Shown here one piece after another: positions 1-10,100 of a stretch of 64,000 bases of DNA (its first letter is position 1; each line of letters opens with the position of its first letter). This DNA comes from Cysteiniphilum sp. JM-1 (GTDB lineage: Bacteria; Pseudomonadota; Gammaproteobacteria; Francisellales; Francisellaceae). The notes below the pieces were generated by a model that did no database searches, had not been told where the DNA came from, and saw nothing but the letters and a program-made list of their open reading frames with translations. The stretch lies in NCBI RefSeq assembly GCF_008711525.1, contig NZ_VXKS01000012.1:1-64000 (forward strand), written 5' to 3'. The translations under genes and the position numbers were made by a program.

Positions 1-1
1 T

Positions 2-376
2 CGATCACGTCTCCACAAAAAATCAAAAAAAATCTGTAGTGCCTTAACTCAACTTTGTGTATGGCTCAATGCCTTATGCTGTCTACGTTTCAGAAATTTT
101 GCTTACCAAGTTGGGTATTTGGCAAAGTATGACTTATTGCAGTTTGCACGCAAAGACCGACATTTTATCAACTCTCCTGATCAATTAGCGCAATTGGTTG
201 GCTTTGAGCTTGGCTATACGGTGGTTACTAAGCAGTTTTTTGAGCAATATTGTGATCAGAGTAAAGTGATCATTCTTAAAGATAATTGGTTTTATGATCA
301 TGAAATTTCATTATGTTGGTATGATCGTGGTGTGTTACCGAGTTACTTTAAAGCGTTAATTGATGCGATTAACTAG
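2..376 (+). CDS. C-terminal part of a probable LysR-type regulator (partial)
   Basis: The reading frame is open from the left edge to TAG at 374-376, so this is the 3' end of a gene that begins outside the window (about 124 codons visible). The last 60 residues fit the end of a LysR effector-binding domain: a DQLAQLVGFELGYTV segment (the usual 'LVxxGLGYxxLP' strand), then LKDNWFYDHEISLCWYDRG and a terminal FKALIDAIN helix. The HTH region is outside the window. The first 40 residues are unusually rich in Cys and Arg, so the frame there is less certain. No ligand can be proposed. A TTG at 119 could be read as an internal start, but the open upstream frame argues against it. Confidence 0.5.
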   Translation, partial: RSRLHKKSKKICSALTQLCVWLNALCCLRFRNFAYQVGYLAKYDLLQFARKDRHFINSPDQLAQLVGFELGYTVVTKQFFEQYCDQSKVIILKDNWFYDHEISLCWYDRGVLPSYFKALIDAIN

Positions 377-381
377 ATCGT

Positions 382-523
382 CCCCTGAGCTCAGTCGAAG
401 GGGAAAAAGAAAAGCAACAGATGGCTTCGACTCACGCTCAGCCAACATCCGTCCCCTGAGCGAAGTCGAAGGGGGGAGCGGGAAAGGGAATGACAGAAAA
501 TGGCTTCGACTAACGCTCAGCCA
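382..523. repeat. Block of four palindromic REP-like modules
   Basis: Four imperfect palindromes alternate: 382-403, 422-444, 453-474 and 501-523. Modules 1 and 3 have CCCC/GGGG arms, modules 2 and 4 have TGGC/GCCA arms. Read on the appropriate strand, all share the inner words CTTCGACT and CGCTCAG, except that module 1 varies one of them. The block recurs at 39497-39595. An open frame crosses it but only translates the repeat. It lies between two same-strand genes and could act as terminator or mRNA stabiliser. Confidence 0.8.
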
Positions 524-615
524 ACACACGTATTTAGTGCGTGTTTTAAAATGGCGGGTATTTAACTAAACTAATGACCAATTTAAGCGACAACAAAAAG
601 CAAAGAGAGTTTGTT

Positions 616-1062
616 ATGCAACAGAATAATGGATTTAGTTTAACGACACGGATCATTCATATGATTGGTTTTGAGTTATTTGCAATTATCATTTTCGCCC
701 CTGTAGCGGCATTGGTGTTAAATAAAAGCATTGTTGAAGTCGGTGCATTGGGTGTACTTATCTCATTGATGGCGATGCTGTGGAATTTCATCTACAACTG
801 GATGTTTGATCATTATGAGGCAAAGCTTGGCAAAGATCGTTTCAAGCGCAGTGCCATCACGCGCGCAATACATGCATTATTGTTTGAGTTGGGACTTTTA
901 GTGGTAACGATTCCACTCGTTGCTTACTGGCTTAATATGACATTATGGCAGGCGTTTATTGTTGATATTGGTTTTGTCGTATTTTTCTTGATCTATGCCT
1001 TTGTATACAACTGGCTATTTGACTGTCTATATCTGCAGTTATCGCGTAGAGCAATCGCCTAA
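616..1062 (+). CDS. PACE-family (AceI-type) efflux protein, bacterial transmembrane pair domain
   Basis: A 148-residue inner-membrane protein with four predicted helices arranged as two repeats. The repeats show the PACE signatures: RIIHMIGFELFA then WNFIYNWMFDHYE, and RAIHALLFELGLL then YAFVYNWLFDCLY. The family (AceI of Acinetobacter) exports biocides such as chlorhexidine and acriflavine, probably driven by protons, with short-chain diamines proposed as natural substrates. An in-frame ATG at 574 exists, but AAGAGAG at 603-609 sits correctly before the ATG at 616 and the shorter product matches the usual family length of about 145 residues. The stop overlaps the convergent corB-like gene by 4 bp. 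Confidence 0.85.
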   Translation: MQQNNGFSLTTRIIHMIGFELFAIIIFAPVAALVLNKSIVEVGALGVLISLMAMLWNFIYNWMFDHYEAKLGKDRFKRSAITRAIHALLFELGLLVVTIPLVAYWLNMTLWQAFIVDIGFVVFFLIYAFVYNWLFDCLYLQLSRRAIA

Positions 1063-2318
1063 GAAACTGAGTTAATCTCATGGATCTTAACAAGCTTTAT
1101 CATATTATTTTCAACCTTTTTCACCTCGATAATAAAGCCATTGATTTTAAGGCAACAGTTGCCAATTGGGATTTCACGTAATTCGTCAATAATAAAGCCA
1201 GAGATGGTTTTAGCGCTTTGGGTTGGCAAATGCAGGTGCAAATGACGATTAATTTCACGGATGGTGGTATCTCCGGTGGTGCTATAAGTATTATCTTTAC
1301 CTGTTTTAATATGGGTTTCAAGGTTGTACGTATCGGCAAATTCACCAACGATTTCTTCAATAATATCTTCAACGGTAATAATGCCTTCAATCTCACCATA
1401 TTCATTCACTACAGTGGCAAAACGCATGCCTTTTTGTTGGAAATTAATCAATTGGCGCTTAATAGAGATATGATCGGGAATATAGTAAGGCTCTTTAAGT
1501 AGCGCTAAAACCTCTTCATAGGTGGGAGTGTCATCTGTGGCAATAAACTTTAATGCCTCGCGTGTGAGAATAATACCGGCAATATTCTCAATGTTTTCAT
1601 AGCACGCGATCAAGATAGAGTGCTTTGCATGAACGATTTGGTGAATGACTTCAACAATATCAAGACTCAAGTTGATATATTCGATTTTATGATGTGGGAT
1701 CATCACATCAGAAACTTTGATCTGATCAAGCTCTAATACACCTAAAAGCATATTTTTGTTTCGGGGTCCCAATTTACTTTTAGAGTCGTGGACAACCGAG
1801 TGAATCTCATCACTGCTTAATGGCTCAGCCGTTTCTTTGTGTTTTATTTTAAGTCCTACTAAACGAAATAACAGATTAGCAAAACCATTTAATAACCACA
1901 CAAGTGGGTAAAATAAAACCAGTAAGATGAGTAGTAGAAAAGAAGCGGGAAATGCTAATTGTTGCGGGAAAAGTGCAGCCAATGTTTTTGGAATAATCTC
2001 AGCAAATAGAAGAATAATGATGGTTAGCACAATGGTTGAAATAATCATGCCAATATGCCCAAAATGCTGCTCGGCATAGCTGGTTAAGATTGCTGAGGCA
2101 ATGATGTTGGCAAAGGTGTTGCCAACAAGAATCATGCTTAACAGGCGATCAGGGCGTTTAATCAGATTTAAACTACGTTTGGCGGCTTTGTTTTTACGTT
2201 TTGCCATGTGCCGCAATTTATATTTATTTAACGACATCATTGCAGTTTCAGACCCTGAAAAAAAAGCAGAGCATAAAATTAAAATGACCAAAAGAAGAAG
2301 TGTAAAGCTAAGATCCAT
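1059..2318 (-). CDS. CorB/HlyC-CorC family transporter (CNNM-type, DUF21-CBS-CorC_HlyC)
   Basis: A 419-residue membrane protein. Residues 1-190 form the DUF21/CNNM domain with hydrophobic helices and the SGSETAMMSLNK segment typical of the family. Next comes a cytosolic CBS pair (about 200-335, with VSDVMIP and the EYGEIEGIITVEDIIEEIVGE stretch), and a C-terminal CorC_HlyC domain (about 345-410). Homologues (E. coli YfjD, archaeal CorB) handle Mg2+ and are linked to Mg/Co efflux resistance, gated by nucleotide binding at the CBS pair. The gene is convergent with and overlaps the AceI-type gene, so the two are unlikely to be co-regulated. Family is clear; the transported ion is inference. Confidence 0.85.
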   Translation of the reverse strand: MDLSFTLLLLVILILCSAFFSGSETAMMSLNKYKLRHMAKRKNKAAKRSLNLIKRPDRLLSMILVGNTFANIIASAILTSYAEQHFGHIGMIISTIVLTIIILLFAEIIPKTLAALFPQQLAFPASFLLLILLVLFYPLVWLLNGFANLLFRLVGLKIKHKETAEPLSSDEIHSVVHDSKSKLGPRNKNMLLGVLELDQIKVSDVMIPHHKIEYINLSLDIVEVIHQIVHAKHSILIACYENIENIAGIILTREALKFIATDDTPTYEEVLALLKEPYYIPDHISIKRQLINFQQKGMRFATVVNEYGEIEGIITVEDIIEEIVGEFADTYNLETHIKTGKDNTYSTTGDTTIREINRHLHLHLPTQSAKTISGFIIDELREIPIGNCCLKINGFIIEVKKVENNMIKLVKIHEINSVS

Positions 2319-2536
2319 GAGTTATTGGTTATATATTAAATTTATCACCCGGTTATCATAGCAATCAGCTGTGGGCAGTGCATTATTTTTATTGTTTTTT
2401 ATTGCCAAAAATGGGCGCTTGCGACGAGATTGATTCTCAGATTGGTCACATAAGATTCTGATGCTAATTTCTACTAAGAAACACTTAATTTAATTTAAAA
2501 ATTCAAAAATATAATATGACTATTTAAATATCTGAT

Positions 2537-2565
2537 TTTACGCTCTCGCTATTTAAGTTCATATT
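2537..2565 (+). promoter_or_regulatory. Predicted sigma-70-like promoter of the first RCC1 lipoprotein
   Basis: TTTACG (2537-2542), 17-bp spacer, CATATT (2560-2565), 41 bp before the ATG. The wider pattern, T[GA]ATTTTAC then 14 bases then AG[TA]TCATATT, recurs with identical spacing before the lipoprotein genes at 11939 and 15036, which supports a real shared element. An AGGAA ribosome-binding site follows at about 2597. Confidence 0.6.
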
Positions 2566-2606
2566 TTGACCCAAACAATTATTTAATCCGACCCCGAGGA
2601 ATATAT

Positions 2607-5600
2607 ATGATCAGCAAGAAATACAAATTACTCTATATTTTATCTGCGCTAAGCTTAACTGCCTGTGGTGGCGGTGGCGGCGGCTCATCAGCGACACCTG
2701 ATACACCAACAATAGCAGCCAATGCCAAGCTTATGACGGATGTCTCGCGTCCATATATGAGTGATAAAGAAGCGATACTTGAAATGTCTGTTGAAGTAGG
2801 AAGTATCAATCAAATGCTGTTACAGGCGGCTGATAATAAGACGCAGTTAGAAATATATTCAAGAGAGTTTGTGAGCACTAGTTCCTCAAGTCATGCAATA
2901 CACTTTGAGGAAATAAGCTCTGATCAGTCATGCTTTACCAAAAAAATTCTGCAGCCTGCTGAGAACTGTATTGATCAGTGGAAAGTAAGCACGGTCAATC
3001 AAGAAGATCAATATCAAGGCAAGGTTGTTTATGGTACCAATCTTGGTAGCATTGAAGCGCCTGTTCAAATTGTTTTTAAATCACCAACTGATCCAGTCTT
3101 TCAAAGTGATCGCTTTACGATTAGCTCGATTACACCCATAGCAGTGGGCGAAACTACGAGCATCACTTTGAACAATAGCACTCAATATCCGATTAACTAT
3201 CCAGTCATTGAATTTCCTAAAGGGATCAAACCATTTATCACTGATATGTCGACTGTGACAGAGATTAAAAGTGGTCAATCAGCCATTATTCGTTTTAAAA
3301 TCATCGATAGTAAAGAAGCGCAACAGGCACTAAAAGCGTGGCAAGATGATCTTAATGCAAATAAAGAAGATGTACATTTAAAATACTCAAGTGCACGTTT
3401 TTCGACGCAAGTTTACCCATTGCAACCAATAATTTATTTGCATGATTTAGTCATTCAAAAATCAAATGCTCAGAATTTTCGTGAGATAGATGGCAAGTTA
3501 GCGATGGATTTATCAATACTTAATGTCAGCCAAGACAGCATGACAAATCTTATAGCTGATATTACAAAAGGTAGCCAATATATCACAGTAAATCACTCAA
3601 AATGCCATTTCCCATTACAAAAAAATAATAGCTGTATTGTGACCATTATGATTGATCCAAGCATTTCAAATGCCTATGCTGCCGATCAAGTTTTTGATGT
3701 AAGTTTCAGGGTGAATGATCAAAGCAATAGAGAACCAAATTCAATGAGCTTTTTGCTGGATATGAATGCAAATGTTGCTATTGGTCTTGAAAGTACTTTA
3801 GTTGCAGATCATGAGAATCAGATATATTTACAAAATAATAGTTTGATTCAATGGCTTCCATCATCTGATGTAGAAGACTATAAAATCATGGATGGAATGA
3901 TGAATGATATCACATCAGAATTTGTTATAGGCAATGGCGTTAAGTCACCTGATTGTTTAACTGCTCATACAATAGCTAAAAATACAGGATGTTATATTAC
4001 TGTACTGCCAAATACTGATCAAACAGGGAAACAACTTAAATTGCATTTGGATCATTCTAATGTGCAAAACACAGCACTTTTGTTGCCGAATTATAGTGCT
4101 AACGGCATTAGTGGTAATAATGCATTAACGCCTGCAACAGTAATTAAAGGACGTGATTTATCAATGTATTTTACGATAGCACCACCATCATCCAAAACAT
4201 TTAAGGGTTTTGAAGTCGTTGGTCTATCAACTGCTACACAAGATATGAGTTATCCCAACAGTTGTAAACAAGGTGATATTGTCAGTAGTGATCATCCTTG
4301 TCAGCTTAAAATTGATATTGCTGGAGATGAAATTGATGGCGAGAATTTTAAACCGCAATTAATCATACTCTGGCAAGATGGCACGCAATCAACTGCTGAG
4401 CTTAATATTGATGTGGTTGATCCTACGCAACCAGGCGAGGATGTAAGCGGTTTGTCTGATATTAATCTTTTACAGTCGCAAACGAATTATGTTGATATCA
4501 ATCAAGATGGCATACAGATATTTATTAAAAATACAACGGGTAAAGTATTATCAGCTTTAAATATACACATGCTACCGCAATGGCTTAATGATTTAGTTGA
4601 TTTAAGCCAGTTGCAGATGATCACACTTAGTCCAGATCAAGAGCTTATCGTTAATATTCCCCTTAAATCGGATAAATCAGCAAATGATCTAAGTGCTGCG
4701 TTAAGAGCACATCTGGATGAGATTACACATAATGATCATCAAGATGAAACGGGTGGTCAGGTAATACGTTTTACAAGCAGTAATGCATTAGATGACTATT
4801 TTCCAAAGATTAAAGTGGATACCATTCCCTATTTTGATACGGAAAATCTTAATCATGGGGATAAGGAGCAAACGCTGGCTTATACGATGGTGTTTGGCAA
4901 GCCTAATCAACAGTATATCGAGGTAAAAAATCCAACCAATTATCGTTATGATATAAATTTCTCAGAAAGTTTACCCAGTGGTATTACACGTGTGATGTCA
5001 GGCGCAATCAATGGGTTAACAAATTGTAGTGAGTTTCCAAGTTTATTAGCAGGGGAAAAGTGTGCAGTAGCATTGATAGCATCACCAAATGCAAATGTTA
5101 TTGAAGGTGATCATCTTGATTTGATCATGACACCCGCTGAAGGTGATGTGACAAGCACAACAACACTGCAGATGAATTTTGAAGTGAACTATGTTTATGA
5201 TATCACTTATCAAGCCGAGGGCAGTGCAATTGCAATACCGTTATCAGGTCATAAGGTATATAACTTAAAATTAGTCAATAATGAAGAAGGCATACAATGG
5301 GTTCCTTCAACGAATATTTCAGATTATATGATCAGCCATGACCAAGGCGTTAGTGGACTTAGCATCACCGCACCAACCATAATGCCAAATTGTACGGATG
5401 GATCTGCAGTTGCTACGGATGGCTATTGCTATATTGGCTTAGAGGTTGATGAGCATGCTTTAACACAGTCAAACTATCAGCTAAGCCTTAAAATGGGCGA
5501 AAGTAATTTGGCACTTGATGTGTTGAATGTTGGACAAATATCAATTGTCGAGTATGGCAAGGCAAGTGTTCAGCTAGCGCAAAATGGTCATAGCATTAAT

Positions 5601-7046
5601 CATGTTGTGCGCGCAGGAGAAATCATTGATGTGGTGATTTCAGCACCTGAGAACTGGTACGCTTCTGTAGAGGATGATCAGCAATATAGTATCAGGGCAA
5701 ACCATCCTGCTATTAGCTTTCCTCAAGGGAGCATGTGTATTCTTTCACAATCTACACAAAGTACTGACTGTAAAGTGCCTGTCCAGATCGACGAGGCGCT
5801 TCAAAGTGGTCATTATCTCTTGAAGATAATACCTGAACAGCAAACGATTCTACCTATTAATTTATCTGAATTAGACTTGGGTGTTTCTTCAGTAAAATAC
5901 ACTTCGATTTCTAGTTTTAATAATCATGTTTGTGCACTCGATGACAAGGATAATGCTTATTGCTGGGGGCGTAATTTCAATGGTCAATTAGGATCAGGAG
6001 AAAGTTATGAGTATGCTTTAGAGCCTGTATCGGTTGTTTTAGGAGAAGCATCAGCAGGAAATCAGTGGCAGAATATTGCGGTGGGATTCTATCATACTTG
6101 TGCACTTAATCAGCTTGGAGATGCGTATTGTTGGGGCTCTAATTACAAAGGAGAGCTTGGCAATGGTAGCTTTCAAGAGAGTAATACGCCCAAAGCACTT
6201 GCAAATGGCGAGATTCCACAAGGTGTCAAACTTACTGAAATTCAATCGGGTGCTTCATTTTCTTGTGCGCTAGCGACAGATAAGCATGTTTACTGTTGGG
6301 GTAATAACCAAAATGGTGTGTTAGGTGCTGGGATTGCCGATCCAAATAAGACAGTGCCTGTAAGAGTTAATGAAAGCAATATAACGCCAGGTGCGGTGAT
6401 TGAATCAATTTCTCTTGGAAATAACCATGCTTGTTTATTAACAGATACAAAAGAAGCTTACTGCTGGGGCAGCAATTACTATAAAGAGTTGGGCACTCAA
6501 TTGCCAGTGAACACATCAAATACACCAATTAAAGTAAACCTTGAAGGGGTGAGTTTAAAAAGCATATACACGGGGCATTCTCATACCTGTGGCGTGAGTG
6601 ATCATAATGAAACCTATTGTTGGGGTAATAATGAAAGTGGTCAATTAGGTACTGGAGTGCCTCCATCTTTAGGTGAAGCTTTACCTAAAAAAGTAGAAAG
6701 TGGCTCAATGCCCGAAGGTGTGTTTATAGAATCAATGGCATTGGGTAGCGCTCATAGTTGTGCCATTGCAAGTGATGATAAAGTCTACTGTTGGGGTGCA
6801 AATAGTAATGGATTGCTTGGCAATGGCGTTGAAACGGGTAGTTATGAAAATAAACCGATTGCGATTGTACAAGGAGATATTCCAGAAGGTGTACTTATGA
6901 GTTCAATCGTTGCCGGAAGTTCACATACATGTATTCTTAGTATGGGGTATAGCTATTGTTGGGGTCGAAATACAAATGGTCAGCTTGGTAATGGTACGCT
7001 CAATAATAGCCTCATTCCTGCTGTTGGCAAATTGCCGATAGTCTAA
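2607..7046 (+). CDS. Large poly-Gly lipoprotein with C-terminal seven-bladed RCC1 propeller
   Basis: A 1479-residue predicted outer-membrane or surface lipoprotein. The signal peptide ends in lipobox LTAC (Cys20) followed by six glycines. Residues 30-1095 look like a chain of Ig-like beta sandwiches; many modules end in a cysteine pair of the form C...LLAGEKC followed by a beta strand, resembling choice-of-anchor-D/ASPM-SPD-2-Hydin domains. Residues 1100-1479 hold seven RCC1 repeats, each with a Cys before and a YCWG motif after a short loop, then NGQLG or a variant. Seven blades make a closed propeller, and the Cys pairs suggest one disulfide per blade, fitting an extracytoplasmic site. It is a full-length paralogue of the products at 15036 and 19553. 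Binding partner unknown; an adhesion role is inference. Confidence 0.85.
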   Translation: MISKKYKLLYILSALSLTACGGGGGGSSATPDTPTIAANAKLMTDVSRPYMSDKEAILEMSVEVGSINQMLLQAADNKTQLEIYSREFVSTSSSSHAIHFEEISSDQSCFTKKILQPAENCIDQWKVSTVNQEDQYQGKVVYGTNLGSIEAPVQIVFKSPTDPVFQSDRFTISSITPIAVGETTSITLNNSTQYPINYPVIEFPKGIKPFITDMSTVTEIKSGQSAIIRFKIIDSKEAQQALKAWQDDLNANKEDVHLKYSSARFSTQVYPLQPIIYLHDLVIQKSNAQNFREIDGKLAMDLSILNVSQDSMTNLIADITKGSQYITVNHSKCHFPLQKNNSCIVTIMIDPSISNAYAADQVFDVSFRVNDQSNREPNSMSFLLDMNANVAIGLESTLVADHENQIYLQNNSLIQWLPSSDVEDYKIMDGMMNDITSEFVIGNGVKSPDCLTAHTIAKNTGCYITVLPNTDQTGKQLKLHLDHSNVQNTALLLPNYSANGISGNNALTPATVIKGRDLSMYFTIAPPSSKTFKGFEVVGLSTATQDMSYPNSCKQGDIVSSDHPCQLKIDIAGDEIDGENFKPQLIILWQDGTQSTAELNIDVVDPTQPGEDVSGLSDINLLQSQTNYVDINQDGIQIFIKNTTGKVLSALNIHMLPQWLNDLVDLSQLQMITLSPDQELIVNIPLKSDKSANDLSAALRAHLDEITHNDHQDETGGQVIRFTSSNALDDYFPKIKVDTIPYFDTENLNHGDKEQTLAYTMVFGKPNQQYIEVKNPTNYRYDINFSESLPSGITRVMSGAINGLTNCSEFPSLLAGEKCAVALIASPNANVIEGDHLDLIMTPAEGDVTSTTTLQMNFEVNYVYDITYQAEGSAIAIPLSGHKVYNLKLVNNEEGIQWVPSTNISDYMISHDQGVSGLSITAPTIMPNCTDGSAVATDGYCYIGLEVDEHALTQSNYQLSLKMGESNLALDVLNVGQISIVEYGKASVQLAQNGHSINHVVRAGEIIDVVISAPENWYASVEDDQQYSIRANHPAISFPQGSMCILSQSTQSTDCKVPVQIDEALQSGHYLLKIIPEQQTILPINLSELDLGVSSVKYTSISSFNNHVCALDDKDNAYCWGRNFNGQLGSGESYEYALEPVSVVLGEASAGNQWQNIAVGFYHTCALNQLGDAYCWGSNYKGELGNGSFQESNTPKALANGEIPQGVKLTEIQSGASFSCALATDKHVYCWGNNQNGVLGAGIADPNKTVPVRVNESNITPGAVIESISLGNNHACLLTDTKEAYCWGSNYYKELGTQLPVNTSNTPIKVNLEGVSLKSIYTGHSHTCGVSDHNETYCWGNNESGQLGTGVPPSLGEALPKKVESGSMPEGVFIESMALGSAHSCAIASDDKVYCWGANSNGLLGNGVETGSYENKPIAIVQGDIPEGVLMSSIVAGSSHTCILSMGYSYCWGRNTNGQLGNGTLNNSLIPAVGKLPIV

Positions 7047-7132
7047 ACATTACAAAGTTAGAAAACGCCATACATTTACTGTTTATCAAATCACTTCAAA
7101 GATAATTAACATGCTTTAAAGGAGGGCTTTGT

Positions 7133-10100
7133 ATGCTATGTTATTTTAATAAAAGAAAATTAAAACTCATTACTATTTTATCATCGATGGTCTTGATAGG
7201 TTGCGGTGGAGGTGGTGGGGGTGAATCTTCTGATTCAATGCCGAATCCAACCCCTTCGACATCGCCAGATCCTGCACCAAATCCAACGCCTATACCAACA
7301 CCAACACCAACACCAACACCAACACCAACACCAACACCAACACCAACACCAAACCCTCAACCGGAGCCAGAACCAGAACCTAAACCAGAGGTTATTCCAG
7401 AAGGGATAGGACAGCTTACAGCCACTATTGATGAAGCACCGTCTGAGCCTAATGCGTTAGACAATGTTATGCTTGAATTGACCAATGAAACTGGGCAAAA
7501 ATTTAGCTATCCACTTGTGTATCTTGCCAATGGTGTTGAGATGCAAAGCGGGCGTTATACGATATCTTCATATATGCTTGGTGAGAATAAGCTTGAGTAT
7601 GCGCTATCTCATGATCAGATTGAGTTATACCCAAATGATAATAAAACCATTGCAATTACATTTCAAAAGGTTGAACCAGAACCAGAGCCTGAAGAAAGTG
7701 AGCATATTGCGTTAATGCCGTTTAAAGATGTGAGTTTTAACATGCTATGGTCAACTGTGCCACCACGATCCAATTTACAAGAAATTGCCGATGTTTCTAA
7801 ACACTATGATTATGTGTTGGCATTTATTACGCAAAATGCATGGTCAGATAGTTGTTTTCCAGCATGGGGTGGATCTCCTGAGCTTGCTTTAGATAAAGCA
7901 CTTTATGTTAATGAAGTCAATTACCTTAAGAATCAAGGGGGACATATAGGGATTTCATTTGGTGGTGAAAATGGCAGTACCGTGGCAAGTAAATGTACGC
8001 TTAATGAGCTTGTTACTGTTTATCAAGAAGCCATTAATACTTATGATCCTTTTATGATAGATTTTGATGTTGAAGGTGGTGCTTTAGGTGATACTGAGGC
8101 AAATAATAAACGAATAGATGCTTTGCTTGCAATTAAACAAGCCAATCCGAGTATTAAGTTTTCATTTACCTTACCTGCAAATATTGATGGTTTTCCACCT
8201 TCTGCGATGCAGATCATACAGCGCGCAAAGGAAAAAGGACTAGAGGTCTTTGAATGGAATATGATGACAATGGCATGGTATGCACAAAAACTCCAAGATA
8301 AGCCCATATCAGATAGTGTTATTGCTGCAGCTGAGAAGGGGTTTACGCAATTAAAGTCAATTTATCAAGAGGCATCAGATGATGAAATCTGGCAGATGAT
8401 ACGTGTCACGCCAAAGATTGGCGTTGATTATGATTACAGTGAGTTTTATCCACAAGATGCTTATGATTTGCAGGAATATGTCAAATTAAAGAAAATGGCA
8501 GGTATTTCATTTTGGTCAATGGATGGTGATCGTAATCAAAATAAAACAGGTGATTTGGGAGAGCATGCAAGCCCTGATTATTCAGGCGTGGAGCAAGCAC
8601 CTTATGATTTCACGCGTGCCTTTTTGGGTAAGCTGCCAACACCTACGCCAACACCTGATGAAATCAGTGTTAAATTTGTATTAAGTGGAATTCCTTCCTT
8701 AGCAATGGGTAACTTGACATTGACAGATGCCAATAATCAAACATTTACATTTACGCTAGATCAGTTGCGATCTTCTGAGGGTATTGCCCTTAGCGAGGGT
8801 GCGTATACGCTACAATCGTTGATTATATACAATGGTGTGAGTTATATTCTCTCGACACCGCAAATATCGATATCTCAAGGTATGTCATTACCTGCGACGA
8901 TTGATTATACAGAAGTAGCTGCTAATGAGTTGGGTTATGTTAATATTTCACTGACTGGTTTGCCACAGGCTGCATCACAGCGGATGGTAACGGTTTATGA
9001 TGCGCTTTATCGTGTTGTAATCAGTAAAAGTACCAGTAACTTTATGACAGAGTTTGAGTTGCCAGAAGGAGTATATCACCTATCCTATGAGGGTTACTTA
9101 GATGAAGTAAATAAGCGCTACTATAGTGCATCACAAACCGAGCAGGTGGTAATTGAAAAAGACAGCACAAAAGATTTGAGCATAAGCTATACCGCTGATA
9201 GCGTGTTTTATAAGGTTGGTGCGTATTATCCGGCATGGGGAACTTATGATCGAAATAATCAAATTCATGATTTGGATGCAAAAGATTTAGATGTGCTTTA
9301 TTACGCATTTTTAAACTTTGATAGCAATGGCAATGTCAGCTTAGGCGATAGTTATGCCGATATTGATAAGCGCTTTACGACTGAAGTGGTAACAGAGCAC
9401 GGAACCTATAAGCCCGGAACATGGTCAGGGGAAGGATCAGATAAGCCTTTTTATGGTAATTTAGAGCGTATAGCGCAATTAAAAGGTTTTGCTAAAGAAA
9501 AATACAATAACACGTTGATTGCCGTGTTTTCGGTAGGGGGCTGGACTTGGTCAACGCATTTTGCAGAAGTCGCTAGAGATCCAGTAAAACGTGAGAACTT
9601 TGCCAATACAGCAGCGGCTTTAGTTCAAGCATATGATATGGATGGACTTGATTTAGATTGGGAATTTCCAGTATGGGGTGTACAAAATGCTTTTTTAAAT
9701 GCAGCGCAAGCTGAGATTAAAGCCGCAGGGGCTAGTATTAGTGACGCGCAAAAGCAAGCCATTTATGATAAGCATTTGGCATATGAGGAAGCAGATAACT
9801 ATGTTGAGCTCATCAAAGTGACACGTCAAAAACTCAATGAATTAGCCAATATTACAGGCAAACATTACCACTTAAGTATCGCAATTAATCAAGCACCCGA
9901 TAATATTATCGTCAATAGCTACAGTAAGATGATGGATTATTTAGATTCAATTAATATTATGTCCTATGATGCTGCAGGGACTTGGGATCAAACGACGGGC
10001 AATCAAGCGCCACTCTCAGCTGCTGAAGGTTCTGATGCACCAAATTATACGACGACTAAAGGAGCATGGAATTTAATAAGCTCAGTTGCGGCATTAAATG

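Noticed and set aside
360-569. 69-codon open frame
   Set aside because: It lies wholly on the palindromic repeat block; its translation is repeat sequence and no protein signal is present.
7206-7409. 67-codon frame rich in Gln-His repeats
   Set aside because: Shifted reading of the CCAACA microsatellite inside the chitinase gene.
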